The notes beneath the pieces were generated by a model. The model made no database searches and was not told the DNA's origin. It worked only from the letters and a program-made list of their open reading frames with translations. The translations under genes were made by a program, and so were the position numbers. Below, piece after piece: positions 31,213-39,174 of a stretch of 44,023 nt of DNA. The DNA lies in assembly GCA_902801165.1 (NCBI GenBank), contig CADCHI010000034.1, forward strand, positions 1-44,023, in the 5' to 3' direction. This DNA is from an uncultured Eubacteriales bacterium (GTDB lineage: Bacteria > Bacillota > Clostridia > Christensenellales > Aristaeellaceae). Numbering within the stretch: position 1 is the stretch's first letter; each line of letters begins with the position of its first letter.

Positions 31213-33447
31213 TCAGTGGAAGGCGCACCGGGCGGGATCGTCCTCGGGGAGCTCCGCCAGGGCGGACGCGGCGTCCTCGAACAGCATGGCCGCCGGTTCA
31301 TCCCGTTCGCAGAAGGCCACGCCGAAGCGCAGCGATACCGGGACCGCGCCGTCCTCGGCCTGTGCCAGCCGGTCGTTGATCTGTTCCACCTTGCTGAGCA
31401 CCAGGTCTTCATGGGAACGGTTCACCCGGGTCATCAGCACGGCGAAGCGGTCCTCGCCGATGCGGCAGATGAAGTCCACCGGGCGGAAGCAGCTGCACAG
31501 GACCTCCGACACCCGGCACATGGCATGGTCGCGGGCGTCGTCGTCCGGCTCGCCGTCGCAGCGCGATTCGGCCAGCAGCAGCGCGATGTGGCTGCTGGCC
31601 GCCTCCTCCATCAGCAGGTCGAAGGCGCGGCGGTTGTACAGGCCGGTGACCGGGTCGTGCATGACCTCGTAGCTGAACATGTCCGCGGCGCTGCGCATGC
31701 GCCGGGGCTCGGCCTTCGTCACTGCCGCCTTGGGGCCCTCGCGCATCTGGCGGATGCGGGCGGCCAGGAAGATCTCGAACTCCTCGCGGGGAACCGGCCT
31801 TGAGAAGTAGTAGCCCTGCACGATGTCGCAGCCCATGGATTTCAGCGCGAACATCTGCTCGGCGGTCTCGACGCCCTCGGCGATGGAGGGCACCATCAGC
31901 GAGTCGGCGATCTCCAGGATGACCTCCAGCATGCGGGTGTCCTTGCGGCCCCGGAAGGCGTTGCGGACGAACTGCATGTCCAGCTTCAGCGCGTCGATGG
32001 GCAGCGCGGAGATCATGTTCAGGGAGGAATAGCCGGCCCCGAAGTCGTCCATCTCCACCTTGAAGCCGGCGTCCCGCAGGCGCTTGACGGTGTCGACGAT
32101 CTGGTCGGAATTCTCGGTGTAGGCGGATTCGGTGATCTCCAGCAGCATCTCATGGGGGTCCAGCTTGTGCTCGGTGATCAGGGCCTGCATGTTGGACACG
32201 AAGTCCTCGTCGTACATGTCCACCCGGGACACGTTGACGGACACGGGAACTGTGAAGCCCAGCCGTTCCTTCCAGTCCTGCATCTGTTCGGCCACCGTCC
32301 GCCAGACGTAGCTGTCCAGCTGCTGGATCAGGCCGTTGCGCTCGAACAGCGGGACGAATACGCCGGGGCTGACCATGCCCAGCTCCGGGTGCTTCCAGCG
32401 CACCAGCGCCTCGGCGCTGCTTAGCACCGGCTCGGCGGGGCGGATGTCGAACTTCGGCTGGTAGTAGACCAGGAACTGATGCTCCTTCAGGGCGTCGGGG
32501 AAGCAGTCCAGCAGGTGCTCCTCGAACAGCTCGGACTCATGCAGGTCATTGTCGTAGATGGCGATGGCCTTGGTGAAGCTGTTGCGCACCGTGTTGGCGG
32601 CCAGCTTGGCCCGGTCGAAGCGCCGCTCGATGTCGATGCCCTTGTCCACCTCGGAGTAGACGCCCATGCGCAGCCGTATGCGGGTGCGGGCATGGGCCTC
32701 GTCCGTCAGGTCGGCGCTGATGCGGTCCATCATGGCCGCGTAATCCGCCCGGTGGGGGCAGTAGATGTAATAGGTGTCCGCCTCGTGCCGGCACACGATG
32801 CCGCCGGAATCCTTGACCTCGTCCCGCGTGTGCTCGGCGATGCGCTTGAGCACCTCGTCGGAGAAAGCCTTGCCGTAGCGCTCGTTGATCATGTGGAAGT
32901 GGTTCACGTCGATCACGATGGCGTCCATGGCGACGTCCCTGTGGAAGGTGTCGTACTGCTCGGCGTAGCGGTAGAAGTATTCCTGGTTGTACAGGCCCGT
33001 CAGCTGGTCGCGCTCGGTGGAGAGGATGATGTCCCGGTCCTCGGAGAGCTCGATGGTGCGCAGCACGCGGGCTCGGATGACCTCGGGCATGGGGTAGGGC
33101 TTGGAGATGAAGTCGATGGCGCCGAAGGTCAGGCTTTCCACCTCGGCCTCCCGGTCGGAGGTCAGCACGATCACCGGCAGCCGCGCCAGCTGGAAGTCCG
33201 CCTTGATCTCCCGCAGGATGTCCATGCCGTGCATATCCGGCAGGTTCAGGTCCAGCAGCACCAGGCTGAGGGTCTCCGCGTTGGCGTGCACGGCGCTGAG
33301 AGCCTCCGTGCCGGTGGCGGCGTAGAGCAGCTCGTATTCATCCTGGAGGATGAAGCCCAGCAGCTCCCGGTTGATGGCCTCGTCCTCCACCACCAGGATC
33401 CGCCGCTTGCCGTTTAAGGAATGAAACTTCACATGATTGTCAGGCAT
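31213..33447 (-). CDS. Response-regulator/cyclic-di-GMP phosphodiesterase: REC-GGDEF-EAL-GGDEF
   Basis: 744 residues. The receiver domain (about 15-135) has the phospho-accepting Asp66 in VLLDLNLPD. The first GGDEF domain (about 150-295) is degenerate (CRHEADTYY in place of GGDEF) and probably inactive. The EAL domain (about 310-560) keeps the catalytic set: SAEALVRW, VNVSR, LEITES, DDFGAGYSS, LKLDMQF, AEGVET and QGYYFSRP, so c-di-GMP hydrolysis is likely. A second GGDEF-like domain (about 605-735) has RIGEDRFAV and is also degenerate. No membrane segment is seen. No sensor kinase is next to it. It is a single-gene unit with the promoter at 33535-33564. Confidence 0.92.
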   Translation of the reverse strand: MPDNHVKFHSLNGKRRILVVEDEAINRELLGFILQDEYELLYAATGTEALSAVHANAETLSLVLLDLNLPDMHGMDILREIKADFQLARLPVIVLTSDREAEVESLTFGAIDFISKPYPMPEVIRARVLRTIELSEDRDIILSTERDQLTGLYNQEYFYRYAEQYDTFHRDVAMDAIVIDVNHFHMINERYGKAFSDEVLKRIAEHTRDEVKDSGGIVCRHEADTYYIYCPHRADYAAMMDRISADLTDEAHARTRIRLRMGVYSEVDKGIDIERRFDRAKLAANTVRNSFTKAIAIYDNDLHESELFEEHLLDCFPDALKEHQFLVYYQPKFDIRPAEPVLSSAEALVRWKHPELGMVSPGVFVPLFERNGLIQQLDSYVWRTVAEQMQDWKERLGFTVPVSVNVSRVDMYDEDFVSNMQALITEHKLDPHEMLLEITESAYTENSDQIVDTVKRLRDAGFKVEMDDFGAGYSSLNMISALPIDALKLDMQFVRNAFRGRKDTRMLEVILEIADSLMVPSIAEGVETAEQMFALKSMGCDIVQGYYFSRPVPREEFEIFLAARIRQMREGPKAAVTKAEPRRMRSAADMFSYEVMHDPVTGLYNRRAFDLLMEEAASSHIALLLAESRCDGEPDDDARDHAMCRVSEVLCSCFRPVDFICRIGEDRFAVLMTRVNRSHEDLVLSKVEQINDRLAQAEDGAVPVSLRFGVAFCERDEPAAMLFEDAASALAELPEDDPARCAFH

Positions 33448-33534
33448 TTGAGGTCCGTCCTTCCAACTGCGCGATGTGGAACGCCGCGGCGGCCTGCCGC
33501 GGGCATCCCCTTCAGGGCAAAATACCCCACTTAA

Positions 33535-33564
33535 ATTATAACATAGATGAAACGTATTTGTCCA
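33535..33564 (-). promoter_or_regulatory. Sigma-A promoter of the EAL-domain gene
   Basis: On the minus strand TGGACA (33564-33559), an 18-base spacer and TATAAT (33540-33535). The leader of about 85 bases holds a GC-rich hairpin (CCGCGGC/GCCGCGG around 33483-33504). Confidence 0.7.
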
Positions 33565-33603
33565 TAGTTTGCGGCGTGTCGCGAATAGTTTTCTTAAGGG
33601 ACG

Positions 33604-33632
33604 GAAAAAATAGCGGCGTCCGAAGACGCCGC
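33604..33632 (-). terminator. Rho-independent terminator of the spoVA operon
   Basis: On the minus strand GCGGCGTC, a UUCG tetraloop and GACGCCGC (33632-33613) are followed by TATTTTTTCC. It lies about 70 bases after the spoVAE stop codon. Confidence 0.9.
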
Positions 33633-33703
33633 AATGGGATGGATAATCCGTTTTTTTGATTTGACGGGCTCCGCTCCATTTCTTGGCGAAGCATCGCCTT
33701 TCC

Positions 33704-34072
33704 TCACGGCTTGGCGTGGGGCTTGAAGACCAAGGCGTTGACCAGTCCGAACACGATGGCGGCGGTGATGCCCGCGGCGGTGCGGCTGATGCCGCCCACG
33801 AACGCGCCCCAGAAGCCGTATCGGTTCACCGCCTCGATGGCGCCCATGGCCAGCGAATAGCCGAAGCCCGTCAGCGGCACCGTGGCCCCGGCCCCGGCGA
33901 AGTCCACCAGCGGCTTGTACAGGCCCAAGGCCGTCAGGAGCACGCCGGAGACCACGAAGAGCACCAGTATGCGGGCATTGGTCAGCTTGGTGCGCATGAT
34001 CAGCAGCTGGCCGACGTCGCAGATCAGGCCGCCGACCACGAAGGCCTTGACAAACAGCCACAATGTGTCCAT
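33704..34072 (-). CDS. spoVAE: Stage V sporulation protein AE (SpoVAE/SpoVAEb)
   Basis: 122 residues with four membrane segments. It is a component of the SpoVA channel in the inner spore membrane, which imports dipicolinic acid during sporulation and releases it at germination. Family landmarks are ICDVGQLLI, KLTNARILV, DFAGAGATVPLTGFGYSLA and WGAFVGGISRTAAGITAAI. The start at 34072 (MDTLWLF) has AAGGAAGG upstream; the frame runs 12 codons further. The 105-base gap to spoVAD is the largest in this operon. It is the last gene before the terminator. Confidence 0.93.
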   Translation of the reverse strand: MDTLWLFVKAFVVGGLICDVGQLLIMRTKLTNARILVLFVVSGVLLTALGLYKPLVDFAGAGATVPLTGFGYSLAMGAIEAVNRYGFWGAFVGGISRTAAGITAAIVFGLVNALVFKPHAKP

Positions 34073-34177
34073 GTGAAACCTTCCTTTCGATGGGGAATGA
34101 GCCGGCACGGCAGCAAATCTTCGACCATATTCATCGGGCCGCCCCGAGGCGAAGCGACCTCCGGGCAGGGGCCGCGC

Positions 34178-35188
34178 TCACCGCCCGCGCTCTATGCTCA
34201 CGGCGCAGGCGATGCCGGGCACGCTCTGGCCCTGCTGGCTGCTGGTGGGGGAGAGCATCGCGCCGGAGCCCACCAGCAGCAGCCGGTTCAGCTCGCCCCG
34301 CTCCAGCCGCTTCATCAGCCAGCCACAGGAGACCGATGCCACGCACCCACAGCCGCTGCCGCCCGCGTGGGCGTCCTGCTCCCGGTAGAACAGGCTCGCG
34401 CCGCAGTCGATCAGCCGGTCCGGGGGCAGCGACACCCCCGCGGCGTCGCAGAGCTCCAGCAGCAGGTCCCGGCCGATCCAGCCCAGGTCGCCGGTGGCGA
34501 TCAGGTCGTAGTCCTCCGCTCGTCGGCCCATGTCCGAGAAGTGAGCGGCGAGGGTGTCGAACACCGCCGGGGCCATGGCCGCGCCCATGTGGTTGGCGTC
34601 GGTGATGTTCAGGTCGATGACCCGGCCGAGGGTGCCGGATGTGATACGCAGCCCCTCGCCCTCGCCCTTCAGCAGCGCGCAGCCGCAGGCGGTGGCGGTC
34701 CAGGAGGCCTGGGGCGGGCGCTGGGTGCCCAGCTCCAGCGGGAAGCGGAACTGCCGCTCCGCGGTGCAGAAGTGGCTGGAGGCCACGCAGGCGGCGCTGT
34801 CCAGGAAGCCGCCGGAGATCAGCGCCGAGGCCACCGCCAGCGCCTGAACGAAGGTGGAGCAGGCGCCGTACTGGCCGAGGAAGGGCATGCCCAGGGCCCG
34901 AGCCGCGAAGGAGGAGGCGATGATCTGGTTGTTCAGGTCGCCGCCCAGCAGGGCCTGCACCGACTCGGCGGGCATCCGGGCTTGGTTCAGCGCGTCCATC
35001 ACGCAGCGGCGCACCATCTCCATCTCCGCCAGTTCCCAGCTCTTCTGGCCCAGCAGGTCGTCCTCCAGCAGCGCGTCGAACCACGGCGCGAGGGGTCCCT
35101 GGGCCTCCTTCGGCCCGGCGACGCTGGCGTGGGCGGCGATGACCGGCGGGCGGTCGTAGACGAAGGTCTGCTGTCCGGCACGGCTCAC
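34178..35188 (-). CDS. spoVAD: Stage V sporulation protein AD (SpoVAD), dipicolinic acid-binding
   Basis: 336 residues with a thiolase-like fold, no membrane segment. In the family it sits on the outer face of the inner spore membrane and binds dipicolinic acid. Landmarks are DLLGQKSWELAEMEM, GGDLNNQIIASSFAAR, GQYGACSTFVQAL, CVASSHFCTAERQFRFPLE, GWIGRDLL, GSGCGCVASV and GSGAMLSPTSSQQGQSVPGIAHA-like end. The start is the GTG at 35188, which overlaps the spoVAC stop codon by four bases (GTGA); longer frames would run through spoVAC. Coupled translation with spoVAC follows from the overlap. Confidence 0.94.
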   Translation of the reverse strand: MSRAGQQTFVYDRPPVIAAHASVAGPKEAQGPLAPWFDALLEDDLLGQKSWELAEMEMVRRCVMDALNQARMPAESVQALLGGDLNNQIIASSFAARALGMPFLGQYGACSTFVQALAVASALISGGFLDSAACVASSHFCTAERQFRFPLELGTQRPPQASWTATACGCALLKGEGEGLRITSGTLGRVIDLNITDANHMGAAMAPAVFDTLAAHFSDMGRRAEDYDLIATGDLGWIGRDLLLELCDAAGVSLPPDRLIDCGASLFYREQDAHAGGSGCGCVASVSCGWLMKRLERGELNRLLLVGSGAMLSPTSSQQGQSVPGIACAVSIERGR

Positions 35189-35643
35189 AGCACCCACCCC
35201 CTCGCCAGCCAGTAGGCGATGCCCACCAGCACGGAGCTGGCGATGCCGTAGGCCAGCACCGGCCCGGCCAGCGTGAACAGCCGCGCGCCGACGCCCATGA
35301 CCGCGCCCTCCCGCTGGAATTCGATGGCCGGGGCCGCCACGGAGTTGGCGAAGCCCGTTACCGGGATAGCGGAGCCCGCGCCGGCGTATTTGCCGATGCG
35401 GTCGTAGACGCCGATGCCCGTCAGGGTGGTGCCCAGGAAGATCAGCGCGCTGGTGGTGAACATCGGCGCGGTGATCTCGCCCAGGTTCAGCTTTTCGGCC
35501 CACAGCGTGAGCGCCTGGCCCAAGACGCAGATCGTCCCGCCCACCCAGAAGGCCCGGAGGTAGCCCCGCAGCTGGCGGGAGGGCGGCGTGTGGCTGGCGA
35601 CCAGCTCGCGGTAGCGGTCCGGCGTGAAGGGCTGGCGGCTCAT
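35185..35643 (-). CDS. spoVAC: Stage V sporulation protein AC (SpoVAC)
   Basis: 152 residues with an N-terminal cytoplasmic stretch (FTPDRYRELVASHTPP) and four or five membrane segments. In B. subtilis SpoVAC acts as a mechanosensitive channel of the spore inner membrane. Landmarks are RAFWVGGTICVLGQ, GIGVYDRIGKYAGAGSAIPVTGFANSV and AIEFQREG. Its ATG overlaps the stop of a 41-codon gene (ATGA) and its own stop overlaps spoVAD. It is related in sequence to SpoVAE, as usual for this pair. Confidence 0.94.
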   Translation of the reverse strand: MSRQPFTPDRYRELVASHTPPSRQLRGYLRAFWVGGTICVLGQALTLWAEKLNLGEITAPMFTTSALIFLGTTLTGIGVYDRIGKYAGAGSAIPVTGFANSVAAPAIEFQREGAVMGVGARLFTLAGPVLAYGIASSVLVGIAYWLARGWVL

Positions 35644-35765
35644 GGGCGGGCCTCCCTGGCGTTCCTCTGCTCATGGCCCCGGGAGCGCTCCGCCATGCGC
35701 ACCTCGGTGATTCGCGCCGCCAGGTCCGGCTCCGGGCCCATTGGCGGCAGCTGCTGTCTGTTCAT
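35640..35765 (-). CDS. Small protein of 41 aa, first gene of the spoVA operon
   Basis: The frame starts at an ATG with AAAGGA eight bases upstream and its stop codon overlaps the spoVAC start (ATGA). The product is hydrophilic, rich in Arg and Glu (LAARITEVRMAERSRGHEQRN), with no membrane segment. It is the first frame after the sigma-G-type promoter. I do not recognise it. It may only be a leader that couples translation into spoVAC, or a true forespore small protein. The ribosome site, overlap and position are direct observations; function is unknown. Confidence 0.6.
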   Translation of the reverse strand: MNRQQLPPMGPEPDLAARITEVRMAERSRGHEQRNAREARP

Positions 35766-35806
35766 GTGGATCGTCCTTTCAAACGTCGTTGTTTTCTTAC
35801 GCCGGG

Positions 35807-35836
35807 TAGTATGCCCGGTTTTCCTGCCGCTCATGC
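35807..35836 (-). promoter_or_regulatory. Sigma-G-type promoter of the spoVA operon
   Basis: On the minus strand GCATG (35836-35832) and CATACTA (35813-35807) are separated by 18 bases, matching the forespore sigma-G pattern (GHATR-N18-CATNHTA) fully. It lies about 40 bases upstream of the 41-codon gene. spoVA operons are known sigma-G targets. Confidence 0.8.
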
Positions 35837-35912
35837 CGCTGGAATCCCGGCGCGCCATCGACGGAAAAACCGAACATTCCGGCTGGATATGAAAAAAATA
35901 TTTGGAAAGGGC

Positions 35913-35941
35913 TTGACAGACGCCCGGGCTTGCATTATAAT
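35913..35941 (+). promoter_or_regulatory. Consensus sigma-A promoter of the T-box leader and trpXYZ operon
   Basis: TTGACA (35913-35918), a 17-base spacer and TATAAT (35936-35941), all perfect. It diverges from the spoVA promoter about 75 bases away. Confidence 0.92.
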
Positions 35942-35947
35942 GTCACC

Positions 35948-36230
35948 AACTTCACAAAAACCGGGAAGAAAAGAGTAGTAAGCGTCTTTGCAGTCATCTC
36001 AGAGAGCCGCCGACAGTGGAAATGCGGCATGACGGATTCGCTGAATGGACTTTTCAGGGCCCTTCGGAACGCGCAAGTCAGTATGGAGGGACGGGAATGC
36101 GGGCCCGTTATCAATCCGCGCCGTATGATAGTACGGGCAAAGTGGATCGCAAGATCAATGTGAGTGGCACCACGGAAAGTTTATTCCGCCTCATATCCCC
36201 GACAGGGGATGTGGGGCGTTTATATTTTCC
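35948..36230 (+). promoter_or_regulatory. T-box riboswitch, tryptophan-type (UGG specifier)
   Basis: The leader has T-box hallmarks in order: GAGTAGTAAG near the base of stem I, the distal stem I block AGAGAGCCGCCG...GTGGAAATGCGGC, and the specifier side CTGAATGGACTT with UGG at 36046-36048. The T-box sequence (36157-36175, containing AGTGGCACCACGG) and antiterminator follow. A 12-bp terminator stem (36189-36200 with 36205-36216) then precedes TTTATATTTT. Uncharged tRNA-Trp would stabilise the antiterminator and switch on the transporter genes when tryptophan is scarce. The UGG assignment rests on alignment by eye to known Trp leaders. Confidence 0.9.
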
Positions 36231-36273
36231 CCGGAGAAGCGTGAAGGAAATCATCCGACAGGAGGAAACAAAA

Positions 36274-37281
36274 ATGAAGAAGATCATCTGCACCGTCATC
36301 GCACTGGCCATGCTGCTGAGCATGGCGGCCTTCGCCGAGGGCGCGACCTACAAGGTGGGCATCTGCAACTACGTGGACCACGCCTCCCTGAACCAGATCG
36401 TGGAGAACATCGAGAGCCGCCTGGCCGAGATCGGCGAGGAGCGGGGCATCACCTTCGAGGTGGACTACGACAACTGCAACGCCGACGCCAGCGTCATGAG
36501 CCAGATCATCGCCAACTTCATCGCCGAGGACGTGGACCTGATGGTGGGCGTCGCCACTCCCGTGGCCATGCAGATGCAGTCCGCCACCGAGGACAACCAG
36601 ATCCCCGTGGTGTTCGCGGCGGTCTCCGACCCGCTGGCCGTGGAGCTGGTGGAGTCCCTGGAGGCTCCCGGCGCCAACATCACCGGCACCTCGGACTTCC
36701 TGAACACCAACGCCGTGCTGGACCTGATCTTCGCCGCCAATCCCGACGCGCAGACCATCGGCCTGCTCTACGACGTGGGCCAGGACGCCTCCACGACGCC
36801 CATCGCCGGCGCGAAGGCCTACCTGGATGAGAAGGGCGTGGCCTACAAGGACTACACCGGCACCAACACCTCCGAGGTCATCCTGGCCGCCCAGGCCGCG
36901 GCCGCGGACGGCGTCGACGCCGTGTTCACCCCCACCGACAACACCATCATGGCCGCCGAGCTCTCTATCTACGAGATCCTCAGCGAGGCGGGCATTCCCC
37001 ACTACACCGGCGCGGACTCCTTCGCCGTGAACGGCGCGTTCCTGGGCTACGGCGTGGACTACGCCAACCTGGGCGTCGAGACCGCCAACATGATCGCGGC
37101 CATCCTGGCGGACGGCGCGGCCCCGGCCGAGACGGCGGTCATGACCTTTGACAACGGCACCGCCACCATCAACACCGAGACCTGCGAGGCGCTGGGCCTG
37201 GACTTCGACGCCGTCAGCGAGGCGTTCGCGCCCTTCTGCACCTCCATCCAGAGCGTGGTGACCGCGGAGGACTTCGAGTAA
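36274..37281 (+). CDS. trpX: ABC transporter substrate-binding protein, TrpX-like (PF04392 family)
   Basis: 335 residues. The signal peptide MKKIICTVIALAMLLSMAAFA is cut before EG. The mature protein has the ABC_sub_bind features: KVGICNYVDHASLNQIVENI, VDLMVGVATPVAMQMQSAT, IPVVFAAVSDPLAVELV, NITGTSDF and GVDAVFTPTDNTIMAA. AGGAGG lies upstream of the ATG at 36274. It heads a three-gene operon with a permease and an ATPase, behind a tryptophan-type T-box, which gives the best clue that it binds tryptophan. An indole or other aromatic ligand is possible. Confidence 0.88.
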   Translation: MKKIICTVIALAMLLSMAAFAEGATYKVGICNYVDHASLNQIVENIESRLAEIGEERGITFEVDYDNCNADASVMSQIIANFIAEDVDLMVGVATPVAMQMQSATEDNQIPVVFAAVSDPLAVELVESLEAPGANITGTSDFLNTNAVLDLIFAANPDAQTIGLLYDVGQDASTTPIAGAKAYLDEKGVAYKDYTGTNTSEVILAAQAAAADGVDAVFTPTDNTIMAAELSIYEILSEAGIPHYTGADSFAVNGAFLGYGVDYANLGVETANMIAAILADGAAPAETAVMTFDNGTATINTETCEALGLDFDAVSEAFAPFCTSIQSVVTAEDFE

Positions 37282-37320
37282 TCACAGACAGAGCAAAGTC
37301 ACTCCCTGCAGGCACGGGGA

Positions 37321-37356
37321 AGGGCATGGGACGCCGCACGGCGGCGCCCATGCCCT
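37321..37356 (+). other. Intercistronic stem-loop after trpX
   Basis: AGGGCATGGG (37321-37330) pairs perfectly with CCCATGCCCT (37347-37356), and an inner CGCCG/CGGCG stem extends it. There is no T-run. As with the binding-protein gene at 8876, this probably raises the ratio of binding protein to permease. Confidence 0.7.
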
Positions 37357-37408
37357 GCGCTGCGTCTTGGAGCGCAGAGAGAACCAAATTGAATTGGAGA
37401 CGAACGAC

Positions 37409-38344
37409 ATGTCACTACCGATGATACTGGGCCTGGGCCAGACGGCGCTGGAGCTGGCGCTGTTCAACGCGCTGACGGTGTTGGCGCTGTTTTTGAGCTA
37501 TTCCATGCTGAACGTGTGCGACCTGTCCACCGACGGCTGCTACGCCCTGGGCGCGGCGGTGGGCGCGGTGGTGGCCATCTCGGGACACCCCTGGCTGTCC
37601 ATCCCCGCGGCGATGGGGGCGGGCATGCTCTCCGGCCTGGTGACGGCGGTGCTGCAGACGCGCATGGGCGTCAACAGCCTGCTGGCGGGCATCATCGTGA
37701 ACACGGGCCTGTATTCGGTGAACATCTGGATCATGGGCGGCTCGTCGCTGCTGAACATGAACAAGACCGAGACGGTGTTCACCAAGCTGAAGGCGGCCCT
37801 GAAGGGCACGGCGCTCTCCGGCCAGTACGCGCTGATCATCGGCTTGATCGCCGTGGCGGCGGTGATCCTGTTCCTGTCGCTGTTCCTGCGCACCCGGCTG
37901 GGCCTGGCCATTCGCGCTACCGGCGACAACCCGGACATGGTCCGCTCCTCCTCCATCAACCCGGTGTTCACCACCACGGTGGGACTGTGTATCTCCAACG
38001 CCTTCACCGCCCTCAGCGGCTGCCTGCTGGCCCAGAGCCAGAAGTCTGTGACGGTGGACATCGGCTCCGGCATGGTGACGGTGGCCCTGGCCTCGCTGCT
38101 GATCGGCGGCGTGTTCCTCGGCCGGCGCAGCGTGCCGCTGCGTGCCGTCGGCGCGGTGCTGGGCGCGTTCGTGTTCCGGCTGGTCTACACCGTGGCCCTG
38201 CGCTTCAACCTGCCGGCGTTCATGCTGAAGCTGATCTCCTCGGTGATCGTCGTGATCGCCATCTCCGGCCCGTATCTGAAGAAGCAGTTCCCGCTGTTCA
38301 GGCGGCGGCTGGCGGTGAAGTTTGGAAAGGCGGGGATGCAGTGA
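37409..38344 (+). CDS. trpY: ABC transporter permease, TrpY-like
   Basis: 311 residues with about eight or nine membrane segments, of the branched-chain-amino-acid/ribose permease superfamily. Landmarks are NVCDLSTDGCYALGAAVGA, MGVNSLLAGIIVNTGLYSVNI, LGLAIRATGDNPDMVRSSSINP and SVTVDIGSGMVTVALASLLIGG. The segment IRATGDNPDMVRS is the cytoplasmic loop that meets the ATPase. The ATG at 37409 has GGAG upstream. Its stop overlaps the ATPase start by one base (TGATG). Confidence 0.88.
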   Translation: MSLPMILGLGQTALELALFNALTVLALFLSYSMLNVCDLSTDGCYALGAAVGAVVAISGHPWLSIPAAMGAGMLSGLVTAVLQTRMGVNSLLAGIIVNTGLYSVNIWIMGGSSLLNMNKTETVFTKLKAALKGTALSGQYALIIGLIAVAAVILFLSLFLRTRLGLAIRATGDNPDMVRSSSINPVFTTTVGLCISNAFTALSGCLLAQSQKSVTVDIGSGMVTVALASLLIGGVFLGRRSVPLRAVGAVLGAFVFRLVYTVALRFNLPAFMLKLISSVIVVIAISGPYLKKQFPLFRRRLAVKFGKAGMQ

Positions 38345-39129
38345 TGTTGAAGCTGAACCATGTGAGCAAGACCTTCAATCCCGGCACCACGGACGCCAAG
38401 CTGGCCCTGAACGACCTGACCCTGCACGTGCGCAAGGGCGACTTCATCTCCATCATCGGGGCCAACGGCGCGGGCAAGTCCACGCTGTTCAACGCCATCT
38501 GCGGCAGCTTCTTCGTGGATTCGGGCAGCGTGATCCTCGACGGCGTGGACGTGACCATGCTGCCGGAGTTCCGGCGGGCGAAGGTAATCGGGCGGCTGTT
38601 CCAGGACCCCATGCGCGGCAGCGCCCCGGGGATGAGCATCGAGGAAAACCTGGTGCTGGCCGCCGGCCAGGGCGGCTGGATGAGCACCGCCGGCAAGAAG
38701 GAGAAGCAGCGCTTCCGCGACCGGCTGGCCCTGTTGGACATGGGTCTGGAGGACCGCATGAAGCAGCCGGTGGGGCTGCTCTCCGGCGGCCAGCGCCAGG
38801 CGCTGACGCTGATGATGGCCACCCTGAGCACGCCCAAGCTACTGCTGCTGGACGAGCACACCGCCGCCCTTGACCCGGGCACGGCGGAGAAGGTGCTGGC
38901 GCTGACCACCCGCATCGTGGAGGAAAACGACCTGACCTGCCTGATGATCACCCACAACATGCAGTCCGCGCTGGATTTGGGCAACCGCACCATCATGATG
39001 GACCAGGGCCGCGTCGTGTTTGATACCACTGGCGAGGAACGGGGCGCCCTCACCGTGCAGGACCTGCTGGAGCGCTTCCGCGAGGCCAGCGGCAAGAAGC
39101 TGGACAACGATAGAATGCTGCTGGCGTGA
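38344..39129 (+). CDS. trpZ: ABC transporter ATPase, TrpZ-like
   Basis: 261 residues. Walker A GANGAGKST, signature LSGGQRQALTLMMA, Walker B KLLLLDEHTAALDP and the switch region LMITHNMQSAL are intact. The EHTAALDP form of Walker B and the ITHNMQ switch are typical of the TrpZ/YtrX-type branch that works with PF04392 binding proteins. It is the last gene of the T-box operon. A 14-codon frame follows at 39131 and ends exactly where the next repeat starts; it is too short to call. Confidence 0.9.
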   Translation: MLKLNHVSKTFNPGTTDAKLALNDLTLHVRKGDFISIIGANGAGKSTLFNAICGSFFVDSGSVILDGVDVTMLPEFRRAKVIGRLFQDPMRGSAPGMSIEENLVLAAGQGGWMSTAGKKEKQRFRDRLALLDMGLEDRMKQPVGLLSGGQRQALTLMMATLSTPKLLLLDEHTAALDPGTAEKVLALTTRIVEENDLTCLMITHNMQSALDLGNRTIMMDQGRVVFDTTGEERGALTVQDLLERFREASGKKLDNDRMLLA

Positions 39130-39174
39130 GATGAACTATTCAAAACTGCCGAAGCCGTGGAAGAAGGACGACTA

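Noticed and set aside
34073-34177. Small frame between spoVAD and spoVAE
   Set aside because: A short frame from about 34137 has no ribosome site and overlaps the spoVAE start out of frame; the gap is probably just a leader.
36016-36273. Coding extension upstream of trpX in the same frame
   Set aside because: The sequence is the T-box leader with its terminator; the signal peptide and AGGAGG fix the start at 36274.
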